Assembly: GCF_021117405.1 (NCBI RefSeq)
Contig: NZ_CP088251.1
Span: forward strand, 992,001-1,056,000
DNA: 64,000 bases
Reading direction: 5' to 3'
From: Frateuria edaphi
GTDB taxonomy: Bacteria > Pseudomonadota > Gammaproteobacteria > Xanthomonadales > Rhodanobacteraceae
Translations under genes and position numbers: made by a program
Notes under the pieces: model-generated
Database searches by the model: none
Told to the model about the DNA's origin: nothing
What the model saw: the letters and a program-made list of their open reading frames with translations, nothing else
In this document: positions 49,952 through 59,439 of the stretch, one piece after another
How the letters are laid out: each line of letters opens with the position of its first letter
Numbering within the stretch: position 1 is the stretch's first letter

Positions 49952-50617
49952 ATGCCCGCGACGATCCTTATCGTGGAAGACCAGAGCGACCTTTCCGCCA
50001 TCGTGGCCGACTACGTGGCGGCCGCCGGCTACGAGGCGCAGGTGATGGCGAACGGCCGCGAGGCGCTGGCCCGTATCCGGCATGCGCCGCCGGACCTCAT
50101 CGTGCTGGACCTGATGCTGCCGGAGCTGGACGGCTTGACGCTGTGCAAGGCGGTGCGCGGCTTCTCCGACGTGCCGATCATCATGACCACCGCCCGGGTG
50201 CAGGAGATCGACCGCCTGCTCGGCCTGGAAACCGGTGCGGACGATTACATGTGCAAGCCGTTCAGCCCGCGCGAACTGGTGGCGCGGATCGGGGCTGTGC
50301 TGCGTCGTTGCGGGTCACCGCGTGACGGGAAGCGGCCGGTGGCGATAGACGAGGCGACGCGTACGGTACGCGTCCACGCCCAGCCGCTGGAGCTGACCGC
50401 GACGGAGTACGACCTGTTCGTCGCGATGGCCCGTCGCCCGGGCGTGATCTTTTCGCGGGCGCAGCTGCTCGACGTGGTCGCGCGCGACACGCTGGATGTA
50501 TCGGACCGATCGATCGACAGCCATGTGAAGAATCTTCGCCGCAAGCTGGCTGCGCGACTGGAGGGGGAGGACATCATCCAGTCCGTTTACGGTGTCGGCT
50601 ATCGAGTGGAGTTCTGA
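49952..50617 (+). CDS. OmpR-family response regulator, BaeR-like
   Basis: 221 aa. Receiver domain with acidic pocket (VEDQSD), phosphoacceptor Asp in LIVLDLMLPELDG, Thr/Lys (MTTARVQE, MCKPFSP) and a C-terminal winged helix (VSDRSIDSHVKNLRRKL, SVYGVGYRVEF). Partner of the kinase at 48551, contiguous with it. The following S41 peptidase gene is a possible target. Confidence 0.95.
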   Translation: MPATILIVEDQSDLSAIVADYVAAAGYEAQVMANGREALARIRHAPPDLIVLDLMLPELDGLTLCKAVRGFSDVPIIMTTARVQEIDRLLGLETGADDYMCKPFSPRELVARIGAVLRRCGSPRDGKRPVAIDEATRTVRVHAQPLELTATEYDLFVAMARRPGVIFSRAQLLDVVARDTLDVSDRSIDSHVKNLRRKLAARLEGEDIIQSVYGVGYRVEF

Positions 50618-50691
50618 GCGCTCCACAGTGTCTCCATAATCGTGTCCCACGCTCCCGTTCGTCGACTACCGACGACCACTGGAGTGACACG

Positions 50692-51786
50692 ATGAAAAAG
50701 CATTTCGGGCGCGGCGGCGCCCTTGCGGGAGCGGGCCTGCTTTGCGGCCTCGGAGCGCTTGCGTTCGGCGTGGTTCTGCGTGCGCAACCGGGCCCGCCCC
50801 CGCAGAAGGACATGACGGTCGACGCGCCCATGCGCAAGGAAGTCATCGCCGCGGTGATCGCCAACCTCGACCGCAGCTACGTGTTCCCGGACAAGGCAGC
50901 GGCGATGGATGCGCGGCTGCGCGCGGGGCTGCAACGCGGCGAATTCGACGATGCGGACAGCGCCGAACGATTCGCCGAGCGCCTTACCAGCACCTTGCGC
51001 GAGGAGAGCCACGACGCACATCTGGAAGTGCGCTACTTCGAGCATGCGGTGCCGCCGCAGGCGCCGGGAGGGGAACCGTCGGCGCGCGAAAAGGCCGAGG
51101 AGACGGCGCAGCAGCAGCGCTTCAACTTCGGCGTGGAGAGCGTGGGCCGGCTGCACGGCAACCTGGGCTACATCGACGTGCACCAGTTCGGGCGGCTGCC
51201 GGGCGCGGCGGAGCGTTACGCCGCGGCAATGAACCTGCTGGCCGACACCAGCGCGCTCATCGTCGACCTGCGCCGCTGCGGTGGCGGCGACCCGGATGCG
51301 GTGATGGCGTTCGCCAGCTACCTGTTCGACCAGCCGACGCATCTGAACGACGTCTACTGGCGCGAGGAGAACCGTACCGAGCAGCGCTGGACGCAGGCCA
51401 AGGTGGCCGGTCGACGGTACGGCCAGGCGCGCAAGGTGTACCTGCTCACCAGCAGCGACACCTTCTCCGGTTGCGAAGACCTTGCCTATGCGTTGAAGAA
51501 CAATCGCCGCGCGACGCTCGTCGGCGAGACGACCGGCGGCGGCGCCCACGCCGGCGATCCGCATCGGCTGTCGGCGCACTTCATGATGTTCGTGCCCTCG
51601 GGGCGACCGATCAATCCGGTTACTCACACGGACTGGGAAGGCGTGGGCGTGGCTCCGGACGTGCCGGCCTCGGCGGACGATGCTCTCGATATCGCGCAGG
51701 TGGCTGCGTTGAAGGCGGTCCTGGCGACCGAGGCCGATGCGGAATGGAAGGCCAAACTGCAGCAGCGGCTGGACGAGCTGAAATGA
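50692..51786 (+). CDS. S41 family peptidase
   Basis: 364 aa with an N-terminal signal anchor (ALAGAGLLCGLGALAFGVVL). The S41 core has ALIVDLRRCGGGDPDAV and the catalytic Ser in TSSDTFSGCEDLAYALKN, with the family Lys not clearly assignable. Tail-specific-type proteases act in the periplasm. It starts 74 bases after the response regulator. Confidence 0.9.
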   Translation: MKKHFGRGGALAGAGLLCGLGALAFGVVLRAQPGPPPQKDMTVDAPMRKEVIAAVIANLDRSYVFPDKAAAMDARLRAGLQRGEFDDADSAERFAERLTSTLREESHDAHLEVRYFEHAVPPQAPGGEPSAREKAEETAQQQRFNFGVESVGRLHGNLGYIDVHQFGRLPGAAERYAAAMNLLADTSALIVDLRRCGGGDPDAVMAFASYLFDQPTHLNDVYWREENRTEQRWTQAKVAGRRYGQARKVYLLTSSDTFSGCEDLAYALKNNRRATLVGETTGGGAHAGDPHRLSAHFMMFVPSGRPINPVTHTDWEGVGVAPDVPASADDALDIAQVAALKAVLATEADAEWKAKLQQRLDELK

Positions 51787-51901
51787 TGTAGCGGGCGCTC
51801 GGAAGCCTGGGTCCGCCTCGTTGTCGACGTCCCCCCGTCGCACGGCCGTGGGGGACGTCTTGCGCTATGAACGGGCCGAGGCCCATCGCCACCCGAAGTC
51901 G

Positions 51902-53149
51902 TCAGATCCGTTTGACGGCGTCCGCGTGGCGCGCGACGAAGTCGCCGGCAGGCTCGGGGCGGCCCAGGTGGTAGCCCTGCGCGTAGTCACAGCCCATCGC
52001 GGTCAGTAGATCCTGCGTGGCCTGGTCTTCCACGCCTTCGGCGACCGTGGCCATGTCCATGTGGTGTGCCATCTGGATGATCGATTGCACGAGCTTGGCG
52101 GTGCGCGGATCGCAGGTGAGGTCGCACACCAGCGAGCGGTCGATTTTCAGCTCGGAGGCCGGGAAGCGACGCAGGTACGCGATGGATGCGTAGCCGGTGC
52201 CGAAGTCGTCGATGGCGATGCGCGCGCCGCGATCGCGCATGCGCCGCATCGCGTGCGCGATCGCGTCCAGGTCGTTCACCAGCGCAGTCTCGGTGATCTC
52301 CGCCACGACCACGCTGGGCGGCAGGCCCCAGATTTCCAGCAGGTCCATCAACTGTTCCACCAGGCCGGGCCTGGCGAACACCCGCGGCGAGAAATTGATG
52401 GCGAAGGTGAGCCCTGGCGCATCCCGCAGCATGGCGGCGTGGCGCAGCGTGGTGCCGATGCTCCAGCGGGTCAGCGCCTGGATCAGGTCGCTCCTCTCGG
52501 CGAATCCGACGAAGCTGGCCGGCGAAACCAGGCCTTGCCGCGGGCTGGTCCAGCGCGCCAGCGATTCCACGCCGGCGATGGTGTTCCGCTGCAGGTTCCA
52601 CACCGGTTGGAAATAGGCGCTCAGCCGATTGGCTTCGATCGCCTCGCGCAACTCCTCGTAGACGATTTCGTCGTGCGTTTCGCAGGGTTCGTGCAGCAGG
52701 CACGACTCGCCGCGGGCATGCGCAGCGGCCAACGCCATGTCCGCGCGGCGGCACAACAGGTCCGGCGTGTCGGCGTGGTCGGGATGGAGCGCCACGCCCA
52801 TTTCGGGACGGCCCTGCAACGGGCAGGGCAGGTCGTGCAGCGGCCGCTCGAAGGCCTGCAGCAATCGCATGGCGGCCAGCAACACGTGGTTGTGGCTGTG
52901 CAGCCCGGGGAGCACGACGGCGAAGCGGTCGTCACCGGCGGAGAACACGCGGTCGATCGGGCGCAGAGCGGCGCAGATCCGTTCCCGCGCCCGCAGGTGC
53001 GCTTGCTCGCCGATCGCGTAGCCGAAACGCAGGCTTGCCTCGCGCAGGCCTTCCACGCGCAGCATCATGACCGCCAGGTGGCCTGCGCTGGCGGCCGACC
53101 GCGTCAACTGTCCTTCGATGGCGTCGAAGATGTCAGCGCGGTTGAGCAT
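51902..53149 (-). CDS. Degenerate GGDEF plus EAL protein
   Basis: 415 aa, soluble. The N-terminal GGDEF-like domain has AGDDRF in place of the signature and is predicted inactive. In the EAL domain the first motif is VESLARW (ESL), but DDFGTGYASIAYLRRFP, ELKIDRS and VAEGVED are kept, so phosphodiesterase activity is possible. Its start follows the HD-GYP gene stop by 12 bases on the same strand, giving an apparent two-gene c-di-GMP operon. Confidence 0.9.
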   Translation of the reverse strand: MLNRADIFDAIEGQLTRSAASAGHLAVMMLRVEGLREASLRFGYAIGEQAHLRARERICAALRPIDRVFSAGDDRFAVVLPGLHSHNHVLLAAMRLLQAFERPLHDLPCPLQGRPEMGVALHPDHADTPDLLCRRADMALAAAHARGESCLLHEPCETHDEIVYEELREAIEANRLSAYFQPVWNLQRNTIAGVESLARWTSPRQGLVSPASFVGFAERSDLIQALTRWSIGTTLRHAAMLRDAPGLTFAINFSPRVFARPGLVEQLMDLLEIWGLPPSVVVAEITETALVNDLDAIAHAMRRMRDRGARIAIDDFGTGYASIAYLRRFPASELKIDRSLVCDLTCDPRTAKLVQSIIQMAHHMDMATVAEGVEDQATQDLLTAMGCDYAQGYHLGRPEPAGDFVARHADAVKRI

Positions 53150-53161
53150 CGCGCACCGGAC

Positions 53162-54394
53162 TCATGCGGCCAGGAACAGGTCGGAGGTGTCGATCGGACA
53201 ATCGCCTGGCGCCAGGCTGCGCACGATGCTGATCGCGCCGGAAGCCTCGTGGTTCATCAGGTCGATCACCTGGAAATCGTTGACGCGCTGCTTGAGGGGC
53301 GTGCTCAGCAGCACCACGCGCGGACGAAGCCGGCGTGCCTGGTTCTGCGCCATGACGACGGCAATCTCGCCGGTGCTCAGTTCCACCAGCGACCCGGTGG
53401 GATAGACGCCCATGCAGACCTGGAACTGCTCGACCAATTCGTCCTGGAACAGCTGGTCGCGCTCGGCATAGATGCGGCGCAGCGCAGCGTGGCGCGAGAC
53501 GGCGGCGCGGAAGGGGCGCGGGCTGACCATCGCGTCATAAGTATCCACGATGCCCAGCATGCGGCCGGGCAGCGGGATCTGCGAACCCATCAGGCGTTCC
53601 GGGTAGCCGCTGCCGTCGTAGCGTTCGTGGTGGTGGCGCACGATGTCGAGCACGTCCGGGTCGACGATGCGAGAGTTGGCCAGGATGGCCGTGCCTTCGT
53701 GCACGTGCGAGCGCACCGTGTCCATCTCGCCCGGCGACAGCGGCCCGGGATGTTCCAGCAGCTCGCGCGGCAGGCGGGTCTTGCCTACGTCCATCAACAG
53801 GCCGCCGGCGGCCATGCTGATGATGGTCTCTTCGGCGAAGCCCATGTGTCTGCCGAACGCGGCAGCCAGTGCGCTGCAGCTGATGGCGTGGCGGTAGCTG
53901 TAGCTGTCGTGGCCGCGGAGGCCTTCGACCCAGAAGAATGCATCGACGTTGCGCAGCACGCTGGCGACGAGCGGCCGCACGGCCTTTTCCACATGCTCGG
54001 CGGACAGCTCGCGGCCGGACGTCACGTCCTCGAAAATCCGGTCGAGCATCGCCGTGGCGTTGTCCCATGCCTCGTGCGCGTGCGGCAGCTCGGTGTCCAT
54101 CGGCACGGCACTGGCATAACGGGTCGACGCGTCGAAGCGCTGGGTCGATACCTGCGCGCGGGTGATCACCGACGCTTGCGGTGGCGGATCGGCCACCAGT
54201 CGCCGGGCGTCGATGTAGACGTGCTCGCAGTACGCGCTCAACGCCTGGATGCTCTCCGTGCTGGTCAGGGCGAGCCCTTGCAGCGGAAACGGGGTTTCCT
54301 CCCATGGCCGGTCGAGACGGCACACGTACATGCCGACCTGCAGGTCGGCCACGTCCATGCAGCGTTCCTCCAGCTCATAGGTCATGGGGCGCAC
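53162..54394 (-). CDS. HD-GYP protein with altered HD dyad
   Basis: 410 aa. An N-terminal DUF3391-like domain (VADLQVGMYVCRLDRPW) is followed by an HD-GYP domain with YRHAISCSALAAAFGRHMG and HHHERYDGSGYPERL (GYP intact). The catalytic HD is LLMDVGK, so His is replaced by Met. This suggests loss or change of phosphodiesterase activity. Upstream gene of the pair with the GGDEF/EAL protein. Confidence 0.9.
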   Translation of the reverse strand: MRPMTYELEERCMDVADLQVGMYVCRLDRPWEETPFPLQGLALTSTESIQALSAYCEHVYIDARRLVADPPPQASVITRAQVSTQRFDASTRYASAVPMDTELPHAHEAWDNATAMLDRIFEDVTSGRELSAEHVEKAVRPLVASVLRNVDAFFWVEGLRGHDSYSYRHAISCSALAAAFGRHMGFAEETIISMAAGGLLMDVGKTRLPRELLEHPGPLSPGEMDTVRSHVHEGTAILANSRIVDPDVLDIVRHHHERYDGSGYPERLMGSQIPLPGRMLGIVDTYDAMVSPRPFRAAVSRHAALRRIYAERDQLFQDELVEQFQVCMGVYPTGSLVELSTGEIAVVMAQNQARRLRPRVVLLSTPLKQRVNDFQVIDLMNHEASGAISIVRSLAPGDCPIDTSDLFLAA

Positions 54395-54660
54395 CGTGCG
54401 TGGCTGGCGTTGGGCATGGTTCGAAAGTTGCGGCGGACATCGGGATCGACCGGATCAAGGGCCGGGTCGTAATTTCTGGATCGGCGCTGTCACCCGTTTC
54501 TTTAGGGTCGGGCCGGAGCGGAAGTGCTTGATCTCATAGGGGATGCGACGAGACGGCGGGAAGCATCGAGCTGATCGCCACTCACCCGCCTCACAAAAGA
54601 TGCCGAGACGGCCCCGGTCGCCGGGTAGAGTTCCTTTCCCACCTCCGAACCCGGATTCCC

Positions 54661-54927
54661 ATGCAGCTGTCGCGCCGGGAGAAGCTATGGATCGCAGTGG
54701 CTGGCCTGACGGCATGCCTCGTGGGCGCGGTAGCGGCCTGTCTCGCGTTGCAGCCTGAACTGGAAGCCCAGTTTCACGGCGGCGTGCTGGACGAGGATCG
54801 GGTCTGGGTGTTCTGGCACAACGTCCGGGTGGCCGCGACGGGTTTTGTCATCGCTGGGCCGGCGGTGTTTGCCGCGCTCGGCCTGTTGCCCATCCTTTTG
54901 CGCCGCCTCCTGTACCGCGCGCGCTGA
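54661..54927 (+). CDS. Small two-TM membrane protein, 88 aa
   Basis: Two hydrophobic helices (LWIAVAGLTACLVGAVAACL and VAATGFVIAGPAVFAALGLL) separated by a short acidic loop, with a basic C-terminal RRLLYRAR. No family recognised. The preceding 266-bp gap (54,395-54,660) shows no gene. Confidence 0.65.
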   Translation: MQLSRREKLWIAVAGLTACLVGAVAACLALQPELEAQFHGGVLDEDRVWVFWHNVRVAATGFVIAGPAVFAALGLLPILLRRLLYRAR

Positions 54928-54978
54928 TCGCCGGAATCCGGGCTGCACTTTTCGCTCGGCAAAGCGCCTGCGGGCGGC

Positions 54979-55620
54979 TTATCGCGCAAGCACCACGTGG
55001 GTGGCCAGTTCGGTGGCGACGTGCTCGGTCACCTTGAAGCCGAGGGCAGGCAGATCGAGACCGGCGAAGATGGCCTCGCCTTGTCCGAGCACGACCGGCG
55101 CGATCGCGAAATGCATCTGGTCGATGAGACCGGCCTCGAGGTACTGGCGGACGGTGCTCACGCCTCCGCCGATCTTTATGTCCTTGTCGCCCGCGGCCGC
55201 TTTCGCCTGGTCGAGCGCGTCCCGGATGCCGCCGGTGACGAAGTGGAAGGTGGTGCCGCCTTCCATGGTGATCGGGTCGCGTGGATGGTGGGTGAGCACG
55301 AAGGTGGGAGCGTGGTAGGGCGGGTTGTCGCCCCACCAGCCCTCCCACGCCTCGTCGGGCCACGGGCCGCGAATGGGGCCGAACATGTTGCGGCCGAGGA
55401 TGAAGGCGCCGAAGCCCGCCATCGACCGCCCGGCGTAAGCTTCGTCCGTGCCCTCCGATCCGCCGGATGCGCCTTGCATGGCCCGGAAGGTGCGGGTGCC
55501 GAAAAACCACTGGAACATGTCCGGGCCACGTTTGCCCAATGGGTTCTGCAGGCTCTGCTCGATGCCTGCACCGAAGCCGTCGATCGAAATGGAAAAGCCC
55601 GCGACGCGCACCTTGCCCAT
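54979..55620 (-). CDS. Dihydrofolate-reductase-like (RibD C-terminal) protein
   Basis: 213 aa starting MGKVRVAGFSISIDGFGAGI, with GFGAFILGRNMFGPIRGPW, IKIGGGVSTVRQYLEAGLID and IAPVVLGQGEAIF, typical of the YyaP/YwjB dihydrofolate reductase-like family. Usually annotated as putative reductases; substrate unknown. Confidence 0.92.
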   Translation of the reverse strand: MGKVRVAGFSISIDGFGAGIEQSLQNPLGKRGPDMFQWFFGTRTFRAMQGASGGSEGTDEAYAGRSMAGFGAFILGRNMFGPIRGPWPDEAWEGWWGDNPPYHAPTFVLTHHPRDPITMEGGTTFHFVTGGIRDALDQAKAAAGDKDIKIGGGVSTVRQYLEAGLIDQMHFAIAPVVLGQGEAIFAGLDLPALGFKVTEHVATELATHVVLAR

Positions 55621-55791
55621 GGCATGCCTCCGTGATGAAGCCCCAGCTTACCCCGGCGAACGCCGCGACAGCCGGGGTCTGTCGACGTATCGGCGAAGCG
55701 GCGCTCCATTCGACCTGCGACGGCGGATACCGCCCATCGCGCGGGTTGTGGCCCGGTAACATGGCGAGCCTCGCACCCTCCGGTCTTTCCC

Positions 55792-57000
55792 ATGCGCCTG
55801 ATTCCCGCCGCCCGCCTGTTCGCTGCAACCGTGCTTTGCCTTGCCGTCGCGTTGCCTTCGACGGCGCGCGAACACGCCGGCCAAACCATCGGGCAGCAGC
55901 GCGAGGGGGTGCTGTTCTGGAGCCAGGCGCAGCGCGAGGCGCGTTTCCCGCGGATGTACGAGATGTTTCCGAGCGACCGCGCCGCGCACGGCTCACACGT
56001 CCACGCCTTGCCGCAAGGGCGGCCGCTGTCCGTGGCCGGGAAGAAGACGGCCGCGTGGCTTGCCGATTACATGGAGCGCTACCACATCGCTGGCGTGATG
56101 GTGCTGCAGGACGGGCAGGTGCGCCTGCAACGGTATGCGAAAGGCTTCGGGCCGCAGCAACGCTGGACCTCGTTCTCGGTGGCGAAGTCGGTCACCTCGA
56201 CCCTGCTCGGCATCGCCCTGCAGCAAGGTGACATCCACAGCATGGACGACACGCTGGGCACCTACATCCCGGAGCTGCGCCGCACCGCCTATGCCGACGT
56301 GACGGTGGAGCAGCTGCTGACCATGACCTCCGGCGTGCGCTGGAACGAGGATTACGCCGACGCCGGGTCGGACGTGGCGCAGATGTACCTCGGCGCCTGC
56401 GTCGACGGACAGGCGCACGTGCTCTCGTACCTGGCGAAGCTGCCGCGGCAATGGCCGGCCGGCACGCACTGGAACTACAACACCGCCGAAACCGACCTGC
56501 TCGGCATCCTGGTACAGCGGGCCACGCACCGGTCGCTGGCCGCCTATCTCGCGCAGACGATCTGGCAGCCCTACGGCATGGCCGACGATGCGTACTGGAT
56601 CAAGGACGAGTGCGATGGCAGCGATACCGGCGGCAGCGGCCTGTCGGCCACGCTGGCCGATTACGCGCGGCTGGGACAGTTCATGCTCGGCGGCGGCCGC
56701 ATCGAGGGCAAGCCGGTGATCGCCAGCGCGTGGCTGGAGGGCGCCGTGCGCCAGCAGGCCGGCGTCGACGAACCGGATCGCGGTTACGGCTATCTCTGGT
56801 GGACGGACGCCGACGGCAGCTATGCGGCGATCGGCATCTTCGGCCAGATGGTCTACGTCGACCCCGCGCGCAAGCTGGTGATCGCCCAGGTCGGCGCGTG
56901 GCCGCAAGCCACCAGCAAGGCCCTGGTGGCTGCGCGTCGCGCGTTTGTCGCCGCGATCAAGCACGCCGTGGATGGCGAGCAGGCGCGCGCCGTACCGTGA
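55792..57000 (+). CDS. Secreted serine hydrolase, beta-lactamase/NylB family
   Basis: 402 aa. Signal peptide (ARLFAATVLCLAVALPSTA). Catalytic SVAK (Ser-x-x-Lys) in WTSFSVAKSVTSTLLG, Tyr in HWNYNTAETDLLG, and a GIFGQ segment replacing the KTG triad strand. This fits 6-aminohexanoate-dimer hydrolase/esterase-type members rather than antibiotic-degrading enzymes. Its TGA overlaps the GTG of the next gene. Confidence 0.9.
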   Translation: MRLIPAARLFAATVLCLAVALPSTAREHAGQTIGQQREGVLFWSQAQREARFPRMYEMFPSDRAAHGSHVHALPQGRPLSVAGKKTAAWLADYMERYHIAGVMVLQDGQVRLQRYAKGFGPQQRWTSFSVAKSVTSTLLGIALQQGDIHSMDDTLGTYIPELRRTAYADVTVEQLLTMTSGVRWNEDYADAGSDVAQMYLGACVDGQAHVLSYLAKLPRQWPAGTHWNYNTAETDLLGILVQRATHRSLAAYLAQTIWQPYGMADDAYWIKDECDGSDTGGSGLSATLADYARLGQFMLGGGRIEGKPVIASAWLEGAVRQQAGVDEPDRGYGYLWWTDADGSYAAIGIFGQMVYVDPARKLVIAQVGAWPQATSKALVAARRAFVAAIKHAVDGEQARAVP

Positions 57001-58082
57001 ATCCCGCAGTCCACATCGGCGCCCTGGTGCCGCTGAGCCGACCCGGCTGGATCGAGGCGGGGCGCCATGTGCTGGCCGGGCTCGAATTGGCCGTCCATGA
57101 GGTCAATGCCGCTGGCGGGATCGGCGGCCGGCCGCTCGAACTGCTCGTGCGGGATACGGCTGCCGATCCACAGCGCGCCGCCGCGGCCGTGGATGAACTG
57201 GCCGGCTTGGGCGTGGATGCGCTGGCAGGGGAATACCACAGCGTCGCCGCGCGGGCCGCCGCTGCCCGGGCCGATGCCCTCGGCTTGCCGTTCGTCTGCT
57301 CGTCGGCGGTGCTCGATGCGCTCACCGACCAGGCCACCGAATGGGTCGCACGCCTCGCTCCGCCGCAGTCGCGCGGCTGGCAGGTCTACGCCGATTTCCT
57401 GCTGGCGGCCGGACATCGCCGCATCGCGGTGGCTGCCGAGCCGAGTGTCTACTGGGCCGCGGGCACCTGCATCCTGCGTGACCATCTTGCGCCGCATGGC
57501 GCGACGGTGATCGATCTGGATGCGCGCACGCTCGCGCCAGCTGCCGTCGCCGATGCCGTGGTGGAACAGCGTGCGACAGCCGTGCTGCTCTTGACCGGCA
57601 TTCCCGAGCCGGCCGTGTCGATCGTCAGGGCCGTTCGCGGCGATCCGCGCCTCGCCGGCGTCATGCTGGGCGCGCCGGCCGGGCAACCGGAATTCTCCCG
57701 ATGGGCGCAGTGGCTGGGGGATGAGGGCAGCGCGATCCCGTTCCTGCGCTATCTGCCCGAGCGGCTCGGCCCGCTGGGTGCGCGCGTCGGGCGTCTTCTT
57801 CGCGAGCGGTTGGGCGAAACGCCTTCGTTCGTTGCGTTCGAGGGCTATGACACCATCGTCGTCCTGGCCGCCGTGCTGGATGTTCGCGGCGCCGGCAAAC
57901 GCCGGATCGTCGAGTCCTGGCCACGCGTCGTCGTCGAAGGTACCCGCGGCCAGATCCGGTTTTCGCGCACGCCGGGCATCAGCATCTGGCAATGGGTGGA
58001 GGCGCCCATCCAGGTGGTCGAGCGGGATCCGTCCGCGCCGGATCGCTTGCGGGTCCTCCATGCCGGCATGTCGGGCCCTTGA
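56997..58082 (+). CDS. Leaderless branched-chain amino acid-type binding protein
   Basis: 361 aa periplasmic-binding fold (peripla_BP_6 type): HIGALVPLSRPGWIEAGRHV, GLELAVHEVNAAGGIGGRPL, AVAAEPSVYWAAGTC and SFVAFEGYDTIVVLAAVL. The GTG start overlaps the hydrolase stop by 3 bases, and no signal peptide precedes the fold, so it may be cytosolic. No permease or ATPase genes are adjacent. A sensor role is possible; not proven. Confidence 0.82.
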   Translation: MNPAVHIGALVPLSRPGWIEAGRHVLAGLELAVHEVNAAGGIGGRPLELLVRDTAADPQRAAAAVDELAGLGVDALAGEYHSVAARAAAARADALGLPFVCSSAVLDALTDQATEWVARLAPPQSRGWQVYADFLLAAGHRRIAVAAEPSVYWAAGTCILRDHLAPHGATVIDLDARTLAPAAVADAVVEQRATAVLLLTGIPEPAVSIVRAVRGDPRLAGVMLGAPAGQPEFSRWAQWLGDEGSAIPFLRYLPERLGPLGARVGRLLRERLGETPSFVAFEGYDTIVVLAAVLDVRGAGKRRIVESWPRVVVEGTRGQIRFSRTPGISIWQWVEAPIQVVERDPSAPDRLRVLHAGMSGP

Positions 58083-58174
58083 CGCAGGCACACGCGTTCG
58101 TTGGTACCGATGTCAACAGTTCTTCCACCGGGATCTTCCACCGGAAACCGGCGCGGCCGACCGGGTTGCACAAG

Positions 58175-59329
58175 TCAGGCCGGGTCGGCGCGCTCCTTGA
58201 GCATCCGGCTGGCGAATGTGGCGATGCGCCGGGCTTCGATCCCGATCTCGCGCAACTGGCCGGTGGGGGAGGGGATCTGCCCGCAGTAGAAAAGTCCGGG
58301 AACGCCGGTCGGCATGCCGGTGATGCGCGGGCTGCCCTGGTTGTCGAGCGTGTCCGTCGCCTGCGGCAGAAGGCGACTCAGGTCGGCGCGGAAGCCCGTC
58401 GCGAGGATCACGGCCTCGAACGGCACGGTGCGACCCTCGCCGTGCGGGTCCACGAAGGCCACGCCTTCGCGGGTGAAATGCCCGATGCCGCCGCGCACAT
58501 GGATGGCGCCCTGGCGGATCCTGTCGAGCGTGCCGACATCCAGCAACGGTACGCGATGGTCTTCGGCGATCATCCGGCGTGGCCCCTTGCGCGCGATGGT
58601 CAGGCCCAGGCCGCGTGTCGGGCCGATGGCCAGGCGGATCGCCGGCGCGTTGATCGCGTCGGCCAGTCGCGGCGGCAGCCATGCCTGGCCGATCGCCCAG
58701 GTGAGGATCGGCAGGCCGAGCAGGTCGCGCGGCAGGATGCGCACGGGACCGCGCACCGCGAGCGTGACGTCGATGCCGGCATCGGCGAGGTCCAGTGCGA
58801 TCTCGCCGCCGGAATTGCCGAAGCCGACCACCAGCACGCGCTGGCCGCGATACGGTTCCGGGCGGCGGTACTCGCTGCTGTGGATCACGCTGCCGCGGTA
58901 GTCGTCCTGGCCAGGCCAGGTCGGCCGATGCGGAGCGTCGGCCCAGCCGGTGGCGACGACCACCTGGGGCGCGGCGCAACGGCCGCGCGTGGTATCGGCA
59001 TGCCACAGCCCGGCCTCGCGACGAAGCATCCGCACTTCGCAACCGAACGTGGGCGCCAGCCGGAAGTGCGCCGCGTAGTTTTCCAGGTAGGCGATCACCT
59101 GGTCCCGCGACGGGTAGCGGGGATACCCGCGCGGCATTGGCAAACCGGGCAAGGACGAGTGCCCGCGATCGGTGTGCAGGTGCAGGCGGTCGTAGTGCCG
59201 CCGCCAGACCGGTCCCACCGTGTCCGACTTCTCCAGCACCGAGGCGCGCAAGCCTCGCTCGCCCAGTTGCGCGGCACAGGCGAGCCCGGCCGGGCCGGCG
59301 CCGATGACGATGACGTCCGCGTCGCTCAT
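58175..59329 (-). CDS. Flavin-containing monooxygenase-like oxidoreductase
   Basis: 384 aa. FAD loop DVIVIGAGPAGLACAAQLG near the N terminus, second NADPH loop VLVVGFGNSGGEIALDL and the ILATGFRADLS motif. Two-dinucleotide-binding monooxygenases of this type act on N- or S-containing or ketone compounds. Stand-alone; substrate unknown. Confidence 0.9.
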   Translation of the reverse strand: MSDADVIVIGAGPAGLACAAQLGERGLRASVLEKSDTVGPVWRRHYDRLHLHTDRGHSSLPGLPMPRGYPRYPSRDQVIAYLENYAAHFRLAPTFGCEVRMLRREAGLWHADTTRGRCAAPQVVVATGWADAPHRPTWPGQDDYRGSVIHSSEYRRPEPYRGQRVLVVGFGNSGGEIALDLADAGIDVTLAVRGPVRILPRDLLGLPILTWAIGQAWLPPRLADAINAPAIRLAIGPTRGLGLTIARKGPRRMIAEDHRVPLLDVGTLDRIRQGAIHVRGGIGHFTREGVAFVDPHGEGRTVPFEAVILATGFRADLSRLLPQATDTLDNQGSPRITGMPTGVPGLFYCGQIPSPTGQLREIGIEARRIATFASRMLKERADPA

Positions 59330-59406
59330 CGAACTCTCCAGCGATGACGCGCTGAAGCGTACGCCCGAACGTTACCGGGACGAACGCCGTGGCAGGCCGG
59401 AGAAAC

Positions 59407-59433
59407 GCGAGGCGCCATTTCCGGGCGCCTCGC
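59407..59433 (-). terminator. Hairpin downstream of the PNGase A-like gene
   Basis: A 10-bp perfect stem (59407-59416 with 59424-59433) with 7-nt loop. On the minus strand GTTTCT follows, a weak T-tract. Confidence 0.65.
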
Positions 59434-59439
59434 AAACGA

